Shown one piece after another: positions 18,464 through 28,499 of a DNA stretch of 64,000 nt. This stretch comes from Allomuricauda sp. TY007 (GTDB lineage Bacteria > Bacteroidota > Bacteroidia > Flavobacteriales > Flavobacteriaceae): assembly GCF_010468565.1 (NCBI RefSeq), contig NZ_WUEG01000016.1, positions 1 through 64,000 of the forward strand. The letters are read 5' to 3'. Below the pieces are notes generated by a model, which ran no database searches, was not told the origin of the DNA, and saw only the letters and a program-made list of their open reading frames with translations. Both the position numbers and the translations under genes were made by a program. The first letter of the stretch is position 1. Every line of letters begins with the position of its first letter.

Positions 18464-19639
18464 ATGAACTATATCCTTTCCGACGGTATCCATCGCGAAG
18501 ACCTTTTTCCTTTTACGTTCACGCGCCCTGTATCTGAGATTAGAGTGGGTATATTGACGATTAGCGAAAAATGGGAAAAATGGTTGAATGTATCCGTGAG
18601 CCATCAAACCGAAGCATACCTTTCGGAAAAATTTCCGATGACTGTAGCTACCGAAAATACTGTCATCAACAGCAGTTATTTGCCCAATCAATCTTTGATT
18701 GACGCCATTCAAAACCTAAAAATGGGAGAAGCTTTGATTGGGGACGATGGTTATATTGCTTACGTAACAGAAAACCCAGAAACGGGTTTAGAGGAATCGG
18801 CATATACCGCCGTTCCTTTTGATGGTGAGGTGCTGACCATTAAAAATACTTGGGATATCTTTTCTAAAAACGGGGAAGCCCTTCAGTCCGATTTTGATAT
18901 ATTGACCCAAGGAAGAGAGAGCCAACCCATATCCCGTACCAACCAAGTGTTGAACCCAGAAAATATTTTTATCGAAGAAGGTGCTTCGGTGGAGTTCAGT
19001 ATTTTGAATGCCTCCACAGGTCCCATCTACATTGGTAAAAATGCTTTGGTGATGGAAGGTTGCAAAATCCGTGGTGGATTTGCGCTTTGCGAAAGTGCCA
19101 TTGTAAAGATGGGCGCTAAAATTTACGGTGCGGTTACTGCCGGACCAGGATGTAAGCTCGGCGGAGAGGTCAACAATGCCGTGCTGTTCGCCAACTCCAA
19201 TAAAGGTCACGATGGTTTTCTTGGGAATTCCGTGTTGGGGGAGTGGTGCAACATTGGAGCGGATACCAATACCTCCAACTTAAAAAACAATTACGCACCC
19301 GTGCGGCTGTGGAACTACAAAACCGAAGGTTTTGCCAAAACAGGGCTGCAATTTTGTGGGTTGATGATGGGCGACCATAGCAAATGTGGCATCAATGTAA
19401 TGTTTAACACGGGAACCGTAGTTGGGGTGAGCGCCAATATTTTTGGCAGTGGTTTCCCCAGAAACTTTATTCCCAGTTTTAGTTGGGGAGGTGCTTCTGG
19501 GTTTACAGCGTTTAAGACTAACAAGGCTTTTGAAGTGGCCGAAGCTATGATGAAGCGCCGCAATATGGAATTCAACAACACAGAGGCAAAGATTTTGGAG
19601 CACGTTTTTGAGCTGACGCAGAAGTGGAGGAATTTCTAG
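18464..19639 (+). CDS. GlmU-family putative sugar nucleotidyltransferase/acyltransferase
   Basis: This 391-residue protein shows a left-handed beta-helix (hexapeptide repeats) in about 160-330, with segments such as GPIYIGKNALVMEGC and GCKLGGEVNNAVLFANSNKGHDG. The N-terminal part starts MNYILSDGIHREDLFPFTFT, as in the flavobacterial GlmU-family proteins (sugar nucleotidyltransferase-like). It lacks the classical GlmU G-x-G-T-R-M pyrophosphorylase signature, so the N-terminal half may not be a working UDP-GlcNAc pyrophosphorylase. A role in nucleotide-sugar or cell-wall precursor metabolism is likely but unproven. Confidence 0.8.
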   Translation: MNYILSDGIHREDLFPFTFTRPVSEIRVGILTISEKWEKWLNVSVSHQTEAYLSEKFPMTVATENTVINSSYLPNQSLIDAIQNLKMGEALIGDDGYIAYVTENPETGLEESAYTAVPFDGEVLTIKNTWDIFSKNGEALQSDFDILTQGRESQPISRTNQVLNPENIFIEEGASVEFSILNASTGPIYIGKNALVMEGCKIRGGFALCESAIVKMGAKIYGAVTAGPGCKLGGEVNNAVLFANSNKGHDGFLGNSVLGEWCNIGADTNTSNLKNNYAPVRLWNYKTEGFAKTGLQFCGLMMGDHSKCGINVMFNTGTVVGVSANIFGSGFPRNFIPSFSWGGASGFTAFKTNKAFEVAEAMMKRRNMEFNNTEAKILEHVFELTQKWRNF

Positions 19640-19708
19640 TATATACCCCGAGTTTCCTAAAAAGGAGGAGAAGAATAAGTTTGTTGCAGGTCCAACACAC
19701 AGTATAAA

Positions 19709-20377
19709 TTATTTTAACCTGTACAGATAGGGACCTCCCTTAACACCTTGCTTTTTCTTTCCAGTGTTCTCCAAAACATCCATTTGGAATATCCGTTTTC
19801 TGAAATTCCTTCTATCCAGTTCAACATTCAGGATATCTTCATATAGGTTTTGCAGTTCGTGTAAGGTAAACTCTTTGGGAAGAAGTTCGCCAACAATAAG
19901 TTTGTGCCGTAAGTTGTTCTGTACAAATGAGTAGGCTTCGTGGATCAGCTTTTCATGGTCATAACCAAGATTTTCTGGGATATTGTCCACATCGAACCAA
20001 TCAATGCTCGTAATGTTGTCCTTTAACGTCAGCGGATGGTTCTCTGGTTTCACCAATGCATAAAAACAGATGGTAATGACTCTTTTCAAAGGATGCCTGT
20101 CCAATGCTGTATAGGTCTTTACCTGTTCAAAGTGTATGTCCCTAAATCCAGTAAGGGAAAAAAGGACCTTTGCGGCACAGTCCTCAATGGTTTCATGTTC
20201 CTCCATTACCCCTCCAGGGACATGCCATTGGTTTTTAAAATGTCCCAAAGATCTTTTTATAAGAAGGACCTTTAGTTTTCCGTCAACATATCCAAAAACC
20301 GTTATGTCAGCAGTGACAGAGCATTCAAAGGAATCCGGTTTTACTTGAATATCTTGTAATTTTTCGTGAGTGTTCAT
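19709..20377 (-). CDS. Nudix-fold transcriptional regulator (NrtR/AraR-like)
   Basis: The 222 residues hold an N-terminal Nudix domain (about 20-150) and a C-terminal winged helix (about 155-222, with LLPKEFTLHELQNLYEDI and RNFRKRIFQMD). The Nudix box GGVMEEHETIEDCAAKVLFS keeps Gly and the first Glu but has KV in place of RE and SL in place of EE. The metal-binding glutamates are therefore lost and hydrolysis is unlikely. In Bacteroidota such Nudix-wHTH proteins (NrtR, AraR) sense a sugar or nucleotide ligand. It is divergent, by 130 bp, from the uronate operon, which is its most probable target. Confidence 0.85.
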   Translation of the reverse strand: MNTHEKLQDIQVKPDSFECSVTADITVFGYVDGKLKVLLIKRSLGHFKNQWHVPGGVMEEHETIEDCAAKVLFSLTGFRDIHFEQVKTYTALDRHPLKRVITICFYALVKPENHPLTLKDNITSIDWFDVDNIPENLGYDHEKLIHEAYSFVQNNLRHKLIVGELLPKEFTLHELQNLYEDILNVELDRRNFRKRIFQMDVLENTGKKKQGVKGGPYLYRLK

Positions 20378-20507
20378 TTTTTTATGGGAAATTTTATCTT
20401 TTTCTCTAAAAGGACAATTAAAATTTATATATTTGAAACTATGTCAAAAGTACACAGAATATTTTTTACCTAGTCCAATACTTTATTCAAAGAAAAAGAT
20501 AATAGCA

Positions 20508-21362
20508 ATGGATAATCCCAAATATAAAGAATTGAAAGGCAAAGTTGTGGCGATAACAGGTGGTGGCGGCATTTTGTGCAGCACCTTGGCCCATGCTTTT
20601 GCCGATCAAGGTGCAAAGGTCTGTGTTATGGATTTGAATGTGGAATCTGCCCAAACCGTTGTCGATAAGATTAATAAGTCCGAAGGCATGGCGATTGCTC
20701 TCAAAGTGGATGTACTTGATCGGGAAAGTCTGGAAGAGGCCAAAAAGAAGATTACGGAAAAGTTTGGTCCCTGCGATATTTTGATTAATGGAGCAGGAGG
20801 GAATCATCCTTTGGGAACGACCAGCAACCCCTATTTGCTCAAGGAGGATTTGATTGAAACAGCAAAGGATTTCAAGACGTTCTTTGACTTGGATACGGAA
20901 GGGATTCAATTTGTGTTCAACTTGAATTTCATTGGAACCCTTTTGCCCACACAGGTTTTTTCAAAAGACATGGTAGGTCGCAAAGGATGTAGTGTTTTGA
21001 ACATTTCCTCGATGAATGCCTTTACACCGCTTACGAAAATACCAGCATACAGCGGGGCAAAAGCTGCCGTTTCCAATTTTACCCAATGGCTTGCCGTCCA
21101 TTTTTCCAAAGTGGATATTAGGGTCAATGCCTTGGCCCCTGGTTTTTTTCTGACCGACCAAAACAGGAGTTTATTGACCGAGAAGGAAGGTGGGTTGACC
21201 GCTAGAGGAAAAACGATCATCGATCAAACCCCGATGGGACGCTTTGGTGAACCAGAGGATTTGGTGGGTACTTCCTTATGGTTGAGCAGTGAACAATCTA
21301 AATTTATAACGGGTATAGTAGTTCCTATTGATGGGGGATTCAGTGCTTTTAGCGGCGTTTAA
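20508..21362 (+). CDS. SDR-type D-mannonate oxidoreductase (fructuronate reductase)
   Basis: Probable NAD(P)H-dependent reduction of D-fructuronate to D-mannonate, step two of glucuronate breakdown. The 284-residue SDR has [10 protein letters not shown] near 17 (cofactor loop), INGAGGNHP near 90, Ser in LNISSMN near 170 and the catalytic YSGAK near 183. It belongs to the SDR group found beside uxuA/uxaC instead of the long-chain MDR-type UxuB of E. coli. The assignment rests on this context, since the substrate is not readable. The ATG at 20508 ([12 protein letters not shown]) is chosen; the longer open frame from 20370 overlaps the divergent regulator. First gene of the uronate operon. Confidence 0.83.
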   Translation: MDNPKYKELKGKVVAITGGGGILCSTLAHAFADQGAKVCVMDLNVESAQTVVDKINKSEGMAIALKVDVLDRESLEEAKKKITEKFGPCDILINGAGGNHPLGTTSNPYLLKEDLIETAKDFKTFFDLDTEGIQFVFNLNFIGTLLPTQVFSKDMVGRKGCSVLNISSMNAFTPLTKIPAYSGAKAAVSNFTQWLAVHFSKVDIRVNALAPGFFLTDQNRSLLTEKEGGLTARGKTIIDQTPMGRFGEPEDLVGTSLWLSSEQSKFITGIVVPIDGGFSAFSGV

Positions 21363-21394
21363 TTAAATTAGGGAACGATGAAAATTCAATATCA

Positions 21395-22582
21395 ATGGGT
21401 TTAGAACAGACATGGCGATGGTACGGGCCAAAAGACCCCGTTTCCCTTGCAGATATAAAGCAGGCCGGGGCAACTGGCATTGTAACGGCATTGCACCACA
21501 TTCCAAATGGTGATGTTTGGTCCATATCGGAGATAAACAAAAGAAAGCAAGAAGTGGAGGCCTATGGTCTTACTTGGTCAGTAGTGGAGAGTATACCCGT
21601 TCACGAGGACATTAAAAAACAAACAGGGAAGTATAAGGAATACATAGCGAATTACAAGCAGAGCATTGAAAACCTCGGTCTATGTGGGATTGATATAGTG
21701 TGTTACAATTTTATGCCCATTCTGGACTGGACCCGAACGGATCTTTCCTATAAAATGTCCGATGGTTCCTATGCACTTCGTTTTGATGCTATTGAATTTG
21801 CAGCCTTTGAACTCTTTATCTTAAATCGTGAAGAAGCCTTTGGTCATTATTCCAAAGAAACTATTGAAATGGCCAAAACAGCATTAGAAAGCATGGATGA
21901 CGAAGCCAAGAAGCGTTTGGTCCAAAACATCATTGCCGGTCTGCCCGGGGCAGAGGAGGGGTACACCGTTGAACAGTTTCAAAAGGCTTTGGACATGTAT
22001 CGGGACATTGGAGAAGAAGAACTTAGGAACAACCTATATAGTTTTATAAAAGAGATCGGCCCAGCAGCTGAAAAGTCAGGTGTCTTTTTGGCAATCCATC
22101 CAGATGATCCCCCATACCCTATACTGGGCCTTCCAAGAGTGGTGAGTACGGAAGAGGATGCCCAAAAATTGCTTGCAGCCTACAACAGTCCCCATAATGG
22201 ACTGTGTTTTTGTACAGGCTCCTACGGGGTAAGGGAAGACAATGATTTGGTGGGTATGGCCAATCGTTTATCGGAAAGAATCAATTTTATACATCTAAGA
22301 AGCACGAAAAGAGATGCGCTCGGCAATTTTTATGAAGCGGACCATTTGGATGGTGATGTGGATATGTATGGAGTCATGTACGAATTGATAAAAGAACAGC
22401 TTGCTCGCAACGAAAAAAATGTAAAGAACCAACGCATGCCGATGCGGCCTGACCATGGACATCAAATGTTGGACGATATCCACAAAAAAACGAATCCGGG
22501 ATATTCCGCAATAGGGCGCCTTCGGGGCCTTGCTGAATTAAGAGGGCTCATGTACGGTATAGAAAAATCCTTGCTTCAATGA
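21395..22582 (+). CDS. uxuA: D-mannonate dehydratase
   Basis: UxuA removes water from D-mannonate to give 2-keto-3-deoxy-D-gluconate, step three of the pathway. The 395 residues match E. coli UxuA in length. Characteristic stretches are [14 protein letters not shown] at the N-terminus, [12 protein letters not shown] near 63, [14 protein letters not shown] near 105, [16 protein letters not shown] near 230 and a C-terminal RPDHGHQM. His, Cys and Asp residues in these segments form the divalent metal site. Its stop overlaps the uxaC start by 4 bp, indicating translational coupling. Confidence 0.96.
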   Translation: MGLEQTWRWYGPKDPVSLADIKQAGATGIVTALHHIPNGDVWSISEINKRKQEVEAYGLTWSVVESIPVHEDIKKQTGKYKEYIANYKQSIENLGLCGIDIVCYNFMPILDWTRTDLSYKMSDGSYALRFDAIEFAAFELFILNREEAFGHYSKETIEMAKTALESMDDEAKKRLVQNIIAGLPGAEEGYTVEQFQKALDMYRDIGEEELRNNLYSFIKEIGPAAEKSGVFLAIHPDDPPYPILGLPRVVSTEEDAQKLLAAYNSPHNGLCFCTGSYGVREDNDLVGMANRLSERINFIHLRSTKRDALGNFYEADHLDGDVDMYGVMYELIKEQLARNEKNVKNQRMPMRPDHGHQMLDDIHKKTNPGYSAIGRLRGLAELRGLMYGIEKSLLQ

Positions 22583-23985
22583 AGTTTATAAAAGATGACT
22601 TTTTGCTGGAGACCCCACAAGCAAAGAAGCTGTACCATGGCTATGCCAAGGAAATGCCCATTATCGATTACCATAACCACTTGTCACCCGAGCATGTTGC
22701 CAAAGATCACCAGTTTAAAAACCTGACTGAGGCCTGGTTGACGGATGACCACTATAAGTGGAGGGCAATGCGGGCTTGTGCTATTGATGAAACTTATATC
22801 ACCGGTGATGCACCGGAAAGGGAAAAGTTTCAAAAATGGGCCGAGACAGTTCCCTATACCCTAAGAAACCCCTTATATCATTGGACACACTTGGAGTTGA
22901 AACGTTACTTTGGAATCGATGATTTGCTTACCGGAAAAAATGCAGGACGTATTTATGAGGACACTAAAGAACAATTGCAAGAGAAAAGCCATAGTGCATT
23001 GGGACTGTTGCAACAGTTCAACGTAGAGGTCATCTGCACGACTGATGACCCCATCGATGCTTTGGAACACCACCGTAGCACGGCGAAAAAGAATGCCTCG
23101 CTAAAAATGCTGCCAACCTTCAGGCCCGATAAAGCATATGCCTTAGAGAACAATAGTGCCTACAGGGCATATTTGGAAAAATTAGGAGAGGTATCAGGAA
23201 CACAAATATCCAACTATCAGGATTTGATTACGGCCCTCAAAAAAAGAATGGCATATTTTCATCAAGAAGGTTGTCGTCTTTCAGACCATGGTTTGGAACA
23301 ATTGTATCATTTTGAGATGAACCGTTATGATGTTGAGTACATCTTTGGAAAACTGATGAACGGTCATTCTCTGGAAGTCGAGGAAATACAATACTTTACC
23401 TTTGAGACCTTGGTTCATCTTTGCCGTGAATACCATAAACTGGGATGGGTGCAGCAATTCCATTTGGGTGCGCTGCGTAACACAAATAAAAGAAAATTGG
23501 CCCAGCTAGGAGCTGACACAGGTTTTGATTCGATTGGCGATTTCCCACAAGCCTTCAATCTTGCAAAGTTTTTGAACACTCTTGAAAGTACGGGACAGCT
23601 TGGCAAGACAATCCTCTATAACCTCAATCCCGCCCTTAATGAGGTTTTTGCCACAATGGTGGGAAATTTCAATGATGGCAGTGTGCGCGGTAAGATGCAA
23701 ATGGGTTCCGGATGGTGGTACAATGATCAACTGGAGGGTATGGAAAGACAAATGAACGCGATATCGAACATGGGATTGCTCAGTTGTTTTGTGGGAATGC
23801 TCACGGATTCCCGGAGCTTTCTGTCCTTTCCAAGGCACGAATACTTCAGGAGACTGTTGTGCAATATATTGGGGAATGACATAAAAAAGGGCCTGGTGCC
23901 CAATGATATCGAATACATAGGCGGATTAGTCCAAGACATTTCTTACGGAAATGCCAAAGCCTATTTTAATTTAGGAGATAACTAA
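22579..23985 (+). CDS. uxaC: Glucuronate isomerase (uronate isomerase)
   Basis: UxaC isomerises D-glucuronate to D-fructuronate (and D-galacturonate to D-tagaturonate), the entry step. It belongs to the amidohydrolase superfamily. The 468 residues are close to E. coli UxaC (470). The metal-binding segment is [12 protein letters not shown] near 30. Other family segments are [13 protein letters not shown] near 150, [12 protein letters not shown] near 294 and [20 protein letters not shown] near 395-415. It overlaps uxuA by 4 bp and ends 15 bp before kdgK. Confidence 0.96.
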   Translation: MKFIKDDFLLETPQAKKLYHGYAKEMPIIDYHNHLSPEHVAKDHQFKNLTEAWLTDDHYKWRAMRACAIDETYITGDAPEREKFQKWAETVPYTLRNPLYHWTHLELKRYFGIDDLLTGKNAGRIYEDTKEQLQEKSHSALGLLQQFNVEVICTTDDPIDALEHHRSTAKKNASLKMLPTFRPDKAYALENNSAYRAYLEKLGEVSGTQISNYQDLITALKKRMAYFHQEGCRLSDHGLEQLYHFEMNRYDVEYIFGKLMNGHSLEVEEIQYFTFETLVHLCREYHKLGWVQQFHLGALRNTNKRKLAQLGADTGFDSIGDFPQAFNLAKFLNTLESTGQLGKTILYNLNPALNEVFATMVGNFNDGSVRGKMQMGSGWWYNDQLEGMERQMNAISNMGLLSCFVGMLTDSRSFLSFPRHEYFRRLLCNILGNDIKKGLVPNDIEYIGGLVQDISYGNAKAYFNLGDN

Positions 23986-24000
23986 AACAAAAGTAACAGA

Positions 24001-25047
24001 ATGAAAAAAGTAGTAACCTTTGGGGAAATAATGCTTCGCTTGGCCCCTTCGGGATTTTTGAGGTTCTCTCAGGCCAATAGTTTTGATGTGGTCTATGGCG
24101 GAGGGGAGTCCAATGTCGCAGTTTCCTTGGCAAACTATGGCGTGCCAGTGGATTTTGTGACCCGATTACCAAAAAATGATATTGGGGAATGTGCCCTGAT
24201 GGAGATGCGAAAGCGAGGTGTCGGTACCAATAACATTGTTTATGGAGGAGACCGCTTGGGCATTTATTTTTTGGAAACAGGTGCGGTCAGCAGGGGCAGC
24301 AAGGTGGTCTACGATAGAGCACATTCTGCCATGGCGGAGATAGAGCCTGGTATGGTAGATTGGAACAGTGTGTTCAAGGATGTGGAATGGTTCCATTGGA
24401 CCGGAATCACACCGGCGATATCGCAGGGAGCAGCAGATGCCTGTATCGAGGCCGTGAAAATCGCAAAAAAACATGGGGTTACTATATCCACGGATTTAAA
24501 CTACCGGGCCAAACTTTGGAACTATTGTGACGATGCCAAGCGAGAAGAGATCATGTCCGAACTGACCTCGTATTGCGATATTGTTTTGGGAAATGAGGAG
24601 GATGCGGAAAAACACTTTGGTATCAAACCCGAAGGGCTGGACATCACCACGCAAGGCGAGCATGTAAAGGCGGATGCTTTTTTATCGGTCTGCCAACAGA
24701 TGATGAAAAGGTTCCCCAACGCAAAAAAGGTCATTACAACATTAAGGGGGTCTTTGTCAGCTTCGCACAATACATGGGCCGGCGTGCTGTATGATGGCAG
24801 TACCATGTACCAATCACGTGAGTATCAAATCACACACATCGTGGACCGTGTCGGTGGAGGAGACTCCTTTATGGGCGGTCTTATCTATGGATTGCTGAAC
24901 TGGCCCGGCGACGACCAAAAAGCATTGGACTTTGCTGTAGCGGCCTCATGCTTGAAGCATACCATAAAAGGGGATGCCAATTTGGCCACCGTTTCAGAAG
25001 TAGAAAAGTTAATGGGAGGTGATGCCTCTGGGAGAGTATCACGATAA
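24001..25047 (+). CDS. kdgK: 2-keto-3-deoxygluconate kinase
   Basis: This PfkB-family sugar kinase (348 residues) phosphorylates 2-keto-3-deoxygluconate to KDPG. The N-terminal substrate part has VVTFGEIMLRLAP and YGGGESNVAVSLANYG (about 30-45). The C-terminal PfkB signature contains the anion hole and catalytic base, DRVGGGDSFMGGLIYG near 283-298. The specific substrate is inferred from its position between uxaC and the KDPG aldolase. By family alone it could be another sugar kinase. Confidence 0.92.
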   Translation: MKKVVTFGEIMLRLAPSGFLRFSQANSFDVVYGGGESNVAVSLANYGVPVDFVTRLPKNDIGECALMEMRKRGVGTNNIVYGGDRLGIYFLETGAVSRGSKVVYDRAHSAMAEIEPGMVDWNSVFKDVEWFHWTGITPAISQGAADACIEAVKIAKKHGVTISTDLNYRAKLWNYCDDAKREEIMSELTSYCDIVLGNEEDAEKHFGIKPEGLDITTQGEHVKADAFLSVCQQMMKRFPNAKKVITTLRGSLSASHNTWAGVLYDGSTMYQSREYQITHIVDRVGGGDSFMGGLIYGLLNWPGDDQKALDFAVAASCLKHTIKGDANLATVSEVEKLMGGDASGRVSR

Positions 25048-25056
25048 AAAAATAAA

Positions 25057-25731
25057 ATGGCAAGATATACAAGATTGGAAGTAGTTCGGGTAATGCAGGA
25101 AACGGGTATGGTTCCCTTGTTCTATCATTCCGATATCGAAATTGGGAAGAAAGTGCTCAAAGCATGCTATGATGGTGGTGCCCGTTTGATGGAGTTCACC
25201 GCACGTGGCGATTTTGCCTTTGAAGTATTCTCGGAGCTGAACAAATATGCAATCAAGGAGTTGCCCGGTATGATGATGGGCGTTGGTTCCATTACAGATG
25301 CAGCTGCAGCATCCATGTACATGCAAATGGGAGCAAGCTTTGTGGTGACCCCGTCTTTAAGGGAGGATATCGCCATAGTGTGCAATCGAAGGAAAGTACT
25401 TTGGTCACCGGGGTGTGGCTCTTTGACCGAAATCAACAGAGCGGAAGAATTGGGCTGTGAGCTCATCAAGCTTTTCCCCGGGTCCACCTACGGTCCAAGC
25501 TTCGTAAAAGCCATCAAAGGACCCCAGCCGTGGACAAGTATCATGCCCACTGGAGGGGTCAGTACAGAGGAGGCAAACCTGCGGGCTTGGTTTGATGCAG
25601 GAGTAACTTGCGTGGGAATGGGCTCGAAATTGATTTCCAAAGAGGTTCTGGAGCAAAAAGATTTTGAAGGATTGCAGAAAAAAGTGGCGGACACCTTAAA
25701 ATTGATAGAAACAATCAGAAGGGAAAAATAA
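25057..25731 (+). CDS. eda: KDPG/KHG aldolase
   Basis: This class I aldolase splits 2-keto-3-deoxy-6-phosphogluconate to pyruvate and glyceraldehyde-3-phosphate, the last step of the pathway. At 224 residues it is slightly longer than E. coli Eda (213). The catalytic Glu is in LMEFTARGD near 47 and the Schiff-base Lys in LIKLFPGSTYGP near 140. The phosphate-binding region is MPTGGVSTE near 167. Its stop TAA shares one base with the dctP ATG, coupling catabolism and transport genes. Confidence 0.95.
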   Translation: MARYTRLEVVRVMQETGMVPLFYHSDIEIGKKVLKACYDGGARLMEFTARGDFAFEVFSELNKYAIKELPGMMMGVGSITDAAAASMYMQMGASFVVTPSLREDIAIVCNRRKVLWSPGCGSLTEINRAEELGCELIKLFPGSTYGPSFVKAIKGPQPWTSIMPTGGVSTEEANLRAWFDAGVTCVGMGSKLISKEVLEQKDFEGLQKKVADTLKLIETIRREK

Positions 25732-26711
25732 TGAAACACTTCAATGTCATCCTTTTATTGTGCACGTTGTTTTTTGCCCTCGGTTGCGAAGAAACCTCGG
25801 GCATTAGAACAATTAGGTTGGCACATGGCTTGGATATCAACCATTCGGTGCACAGGGCCATGGTGAAAATGGGGAAAGACCTTGATAGTGTTTCAAAAGG
25901 AAAGCTTCGAATCGAGATCTACCCCAATCAGCAATTGGGCACTGAACGTGAAATTCTGGAGTTGATTCAATTGGGAAGCCTTGATATGACCAAAGTGTCG
26001 GTCGCCACCTTGGAGAATTTTGCCCCGAAGACCAGAATATTGGGGCTACCCTATCTTTTTGAGAGCCGGGAACACGCATTTGAGGTGTTGGATGGTCCGA
26101 TCGGACAATCATTGTTGGACAATGCCGAACAATTTAGATTGAAAGGTTTGGGCTATTACGATGCTGGGTTTCGAAGCTTTTATACCGAACATTCGCCAAT
26201 AACCGCCCCAGATGACCTAAAGGGACTTAAAATCAGGGTGATGGAGAGTATTACCGCAATGGATATGGTCAAAAGTCTCGGAGGTTCCCCGACCCCCATT
26301 TCGTGGGGAGAGCTCTACACATCCCTACAACAAGGTGTGGTGGACGGAGCGGAGAACAATCTCCCTAGTTTTTATCTTTCCAAACATTATGAGGTGTGTC
26401 CTTATTATTCGCTGGACGAACATACATTTTCGCCAGATGTCTTGATCGTTGGCACTCAATTTTGGGACACCCTTTCGGAGCAGGAAAAAGGTTGGCTCGA
26501 CAAAGCAGTAAAAAAGTCGCTGGAGCATCAGCGGAAATTGTGGGCCGAATCGGAAGCCGAAGCGTTGGAAAAAATCAAGGAAGCTGGTGTAGAGGTTTCA
26601 TATCCGGACAAAAAACCGTTTATCGAAATGACAAAGGAAATGTACCGGACCTACGAAAAGGACGAAGCGTTGAACAACATGATAGAACAAATCAAATCAT
26701 TGGCAAATTGA
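25731..26711 (+). CDS. TRAP transporter substrate-binding lipoprotein DctP
   Basis: This is the periplasmic binding component of a tripartite ATP-independent transporter. The signal peptide ends in a lipobox (FALGC, Cys 19), so it is a lipid-anchored variant of a family whose members are often soluble. Family segments include GTEREILELIQLGSLDMT near 75, DDLKGLKIRVMES near 163 (the conserved Arg that binds the substrate carboxylate) and PISWGELYTSLQQGVVDGAE near 188-207. Family knowledge and context point to glucuronate or a related uronate as ligand. It overlaps both its neighbours by one base. Confidence 0.93.
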   Translation: MKHFNVILLLCTLFFALGCEETSGIRTIRLAHGLDINHSVHRAMVKMGKDLDSVSKGKLRIEIYPNQQLGTEREILELIQLGSLDMTKVSVATLENFAPKTRILGLPYLFESREHAFEVLDGPIGQSLLDNAEQFRLKGLGYYDAGFRSFYTEHSPITAPDDLKGLKIRVMESITAMDMVKSLGGSPTPISWGELYTSLQQGVVDGAENNLPSFYLSKHYEVCPYYSLDEHTFSPDVLIVGTQFWDTLSEQEKGWLDKAVKKSLEHQRKLWAESEAEALEKIKEAGVEVSYPDKKPFIEMTKEMYRTYEKDEALNNMIEQIKSLAN

Positions 26712-27169
26712 TGGGACTCAAAAGGACATTGGAAAATATTTTGGCGCACTTGCTGGTATTGTTAATGAGCCTTATGGTACTTAATGTGCTTTGGCAGGTG
26801 TTCAGTAGATATGTTCTGGGTACACCAAGTGCCTTCACGGATGAACTTGCCAGATTTCTTATGATCTGGTTGGGATTGTTGGGAGCGGCGTATGTGTCGG
26901 GGAAAAATGGTCATGTGGCCATAGATGTATTGGCCAAACGGGCCAATGCCAAAAATCAAAAAGTATTAAAAAGAACAGTGTCCGGTTTTATTATCCTCTT
27001 CTGTCTGGCGGCAATGGTGATAGGCGGCGGATGGTTGGTGTACACTACCTACGAACTCAAACAGCACTCCCCTGCATTGGGGTTGCCCTTGGCGTATGTA
27101 TATGTCGTGATTCCCTTGAGCGGATTGATAGTGACCTATAACAAAGCTGTTGATATAATAACGGATTGA
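26711..27169 (+). CDS. TRAP transporter small permease DctQ
   Basis: This 152-residue inner-membrane protein has four predicted helices (about 10-32, 46-66, 88-110 and 125-145). RYVLGTPSAFTDELARFLMIW is the usual DctQ core. The ATG overlapping the dctP stop (ATGA/TGATG arrangement at 26709-26713) is the clear start. A longer open frame from 26396 is only the dctP region read in another frame. It partners with the DctM protein to form the membrane complex. Confidence 0.93.
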   Translation: MGLKRTLENILAHLLVLLMSLMVLNVLWQVFSRYVLGTPSAFTDELARFLMIWLGLLGAAYVSGKNGHVAIDVLAKRANAKNQKVLKRTVSGFIILFCLAAMVIGGGWLVYTTYELKQHSPALGLPLAYVYVVIPLSGLIVTYNKAVDIITD

Positions 27170-27174
27170 GTCTT

Positions 27175-28470
27175 ATGGAATATATACCCTTGCTAGTTTT
27201 GATCATCAGTTTTGTGGGGCTTTTGGCCATTGGCACTCCTGTAGCTTGGAGCATAGCCATTTCATCTATGTTGACCCTACTGGTCAGTTTGCCCATGCTG
27301 CCCGCATTCGCCACTATATCCCAACGAATGGCCACGGGCTTGGATAGTTTCGCTCTGTTGGCGATTCCATTCTTTATATTGTCAGGCGAACTGATGAACC
27401 ACGGTGGAATTGCCCACCGTTTGATAGCTTTTGCCAAAAGCTTGGTAGGGGCATTGCCCGGAGGGCTTGCCCTGATCAATATTATATCGGCGATGTTCAT
27501 GGGCGCCATTGCAGGTTCGGCCATGGCCTCGGCCTCTGCCATGGGAAGCATTCTGGGCCCGGAAATGGAAAAGGAAGGATATGATAAGGGTTTTTCGGTA
27601 TCCGTCAACATTACCTCGGCCACAACAGGGTTGGTAATTCCTCCAAGCAATGTATTGATCGTGTATTCCTTGGCAAGTGGAGGGGCATCGATTGCCGCAC
27701 TTTTCTTGGCCGGATACATCCCTGGTTTGATCACCGGCTTATTGTTGATGGTGGTCGCCATGTTCTGGGCCAAGAAGAAAGGCTACGGCAAGGGACAACG
27801 AAGCTCATTAAAACAAGTTTTTAAAACGTTTGTTGATGCCGTCCCAAGCTTATTTCTTTTGGTTCTGGTCATTGGGGGCATTGTGGCGGGTGTGTTTACC
27901 GCCACCGAAGCTTCCGCCATTGCAGTGCTCTACAGTATGATACTGGGCTTTGTCTATAAAGAGATAACGTTTAAAAAACTACCCAATATCTTTTTGAACG
28001 CCTCGGCCACCACCGCTGTTGTTATGCTTTTGATAGCAGCCTCCATGAGCATGTCATGGGCACTTTCCTTTGAGCATATACCTCAGGACATCAGTTCGGG
28101 ACTTTTATCCATTACCGATAACAAGATTGCCCTGTTGCTCATTATAAATATAATCTTGCTGATAGTGGGTATCTTTATGGACATCACCCCGGCCGTTCTC
28201 ATATTTACCCCGATATTTTTGCCTATCGTGACAAAATTGGGAATAGATCCGGTGCATTTTGGTATCATAATGATCTTGAACCTTTGTATTGGACTATGTA
28301 CACCTCCGGTGGGTTCAGTACTCTTTGTAGGGGTTGGGGTGGCAAAGACATCCATTGAAAAAGTGATAAGGCCGTTGTTGCCATTGTTCGCCGCCATGAT
28401 ATTAGCACTTTTTCTGATTACCTATATCCCAGAATTGGCCTTGTGGCTACCAGGTCTATTTGGCCTATAA
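27175..28470 (+). CDS. TRAP transporter large permease DctM
   Basis: This is the sodium-coupled transport subunit, about 431 residues with 11-12 hydrophobic segments. Typical sequences are FALLAIPFFILSGELMNHGG near 60, the GSAMASASAMGSILGPEM loop near 115 and NLCIGLCTPPVGSVLFVGVG near 365. Start: ATG at 27175. A TTG at 27166, which overlaps the dctQ stop, is also in frame and would add three residues. DctP, DctQ and DctM are complete, so the transporter should work. Confidence 0.93.
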   Translation: MEYIPLLVLIISFVGLLAIGTPVAWSIAISSMLTLLVSLPMLPAFATISQRMATGLDSFALLAIPFFILSGELMNHGGIAHRLIAFAKSLVGALPGGLALINIISAMFMGAIAGSAMASASAMGSILGPEMEKEGYDKGFSVSVNITSATTGLVIPPSNVLIVYSLASGGASIAALFLAGYIPGLITGLLLMVVAMFWAKKKGYGKGQRSSLKQVFKTFVDAVPSLFLLVLVIGGIVAGVFTATEASAIAVLYSMILGFVYKEITFKKLPNIFLNASATTAVVMLLIAASMSMSWALSFEHIPQDISSGLLSITDNKIALLLIINIILLIVGIFMDITPAVLIFTPIFLPIVTKLGIDPVHFGIIMILNLCIGLCTPPVGSVLFVGVGVAKTSIEKVIRPLLPLFAAMILALFLITYIPELALWLPGLFGL

Positions 28471-28499
28471 ATCGAATTGTAGAATATAATTTATAACTC

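Noticed and set aside
20389..20426. Inverted repeat AAATTTTA ... TAAAATTT as the uronate-operon operator
   Set aside because: The arms are pure A/T and 22 bp apart in an AT-rich leader, so chance is likely. It does not resemble the stronger palindrome at the second Nudix regulator.
26396..26710. N-terminal extension of the DctQ reading frame
   Set aside because: This part overlaps dctP in another frame and lacks membrane character. The DctQ core starts at the ATG that overlaps the dctP stop.
27057..27773. 238-codon frame on the minus strand inside the DctM gene
   Set aside because: It is fully antisense to a well-supported TRAP permease. Its Ala/Met/Ile-rich product reflects the complement of membrane-protein codons.
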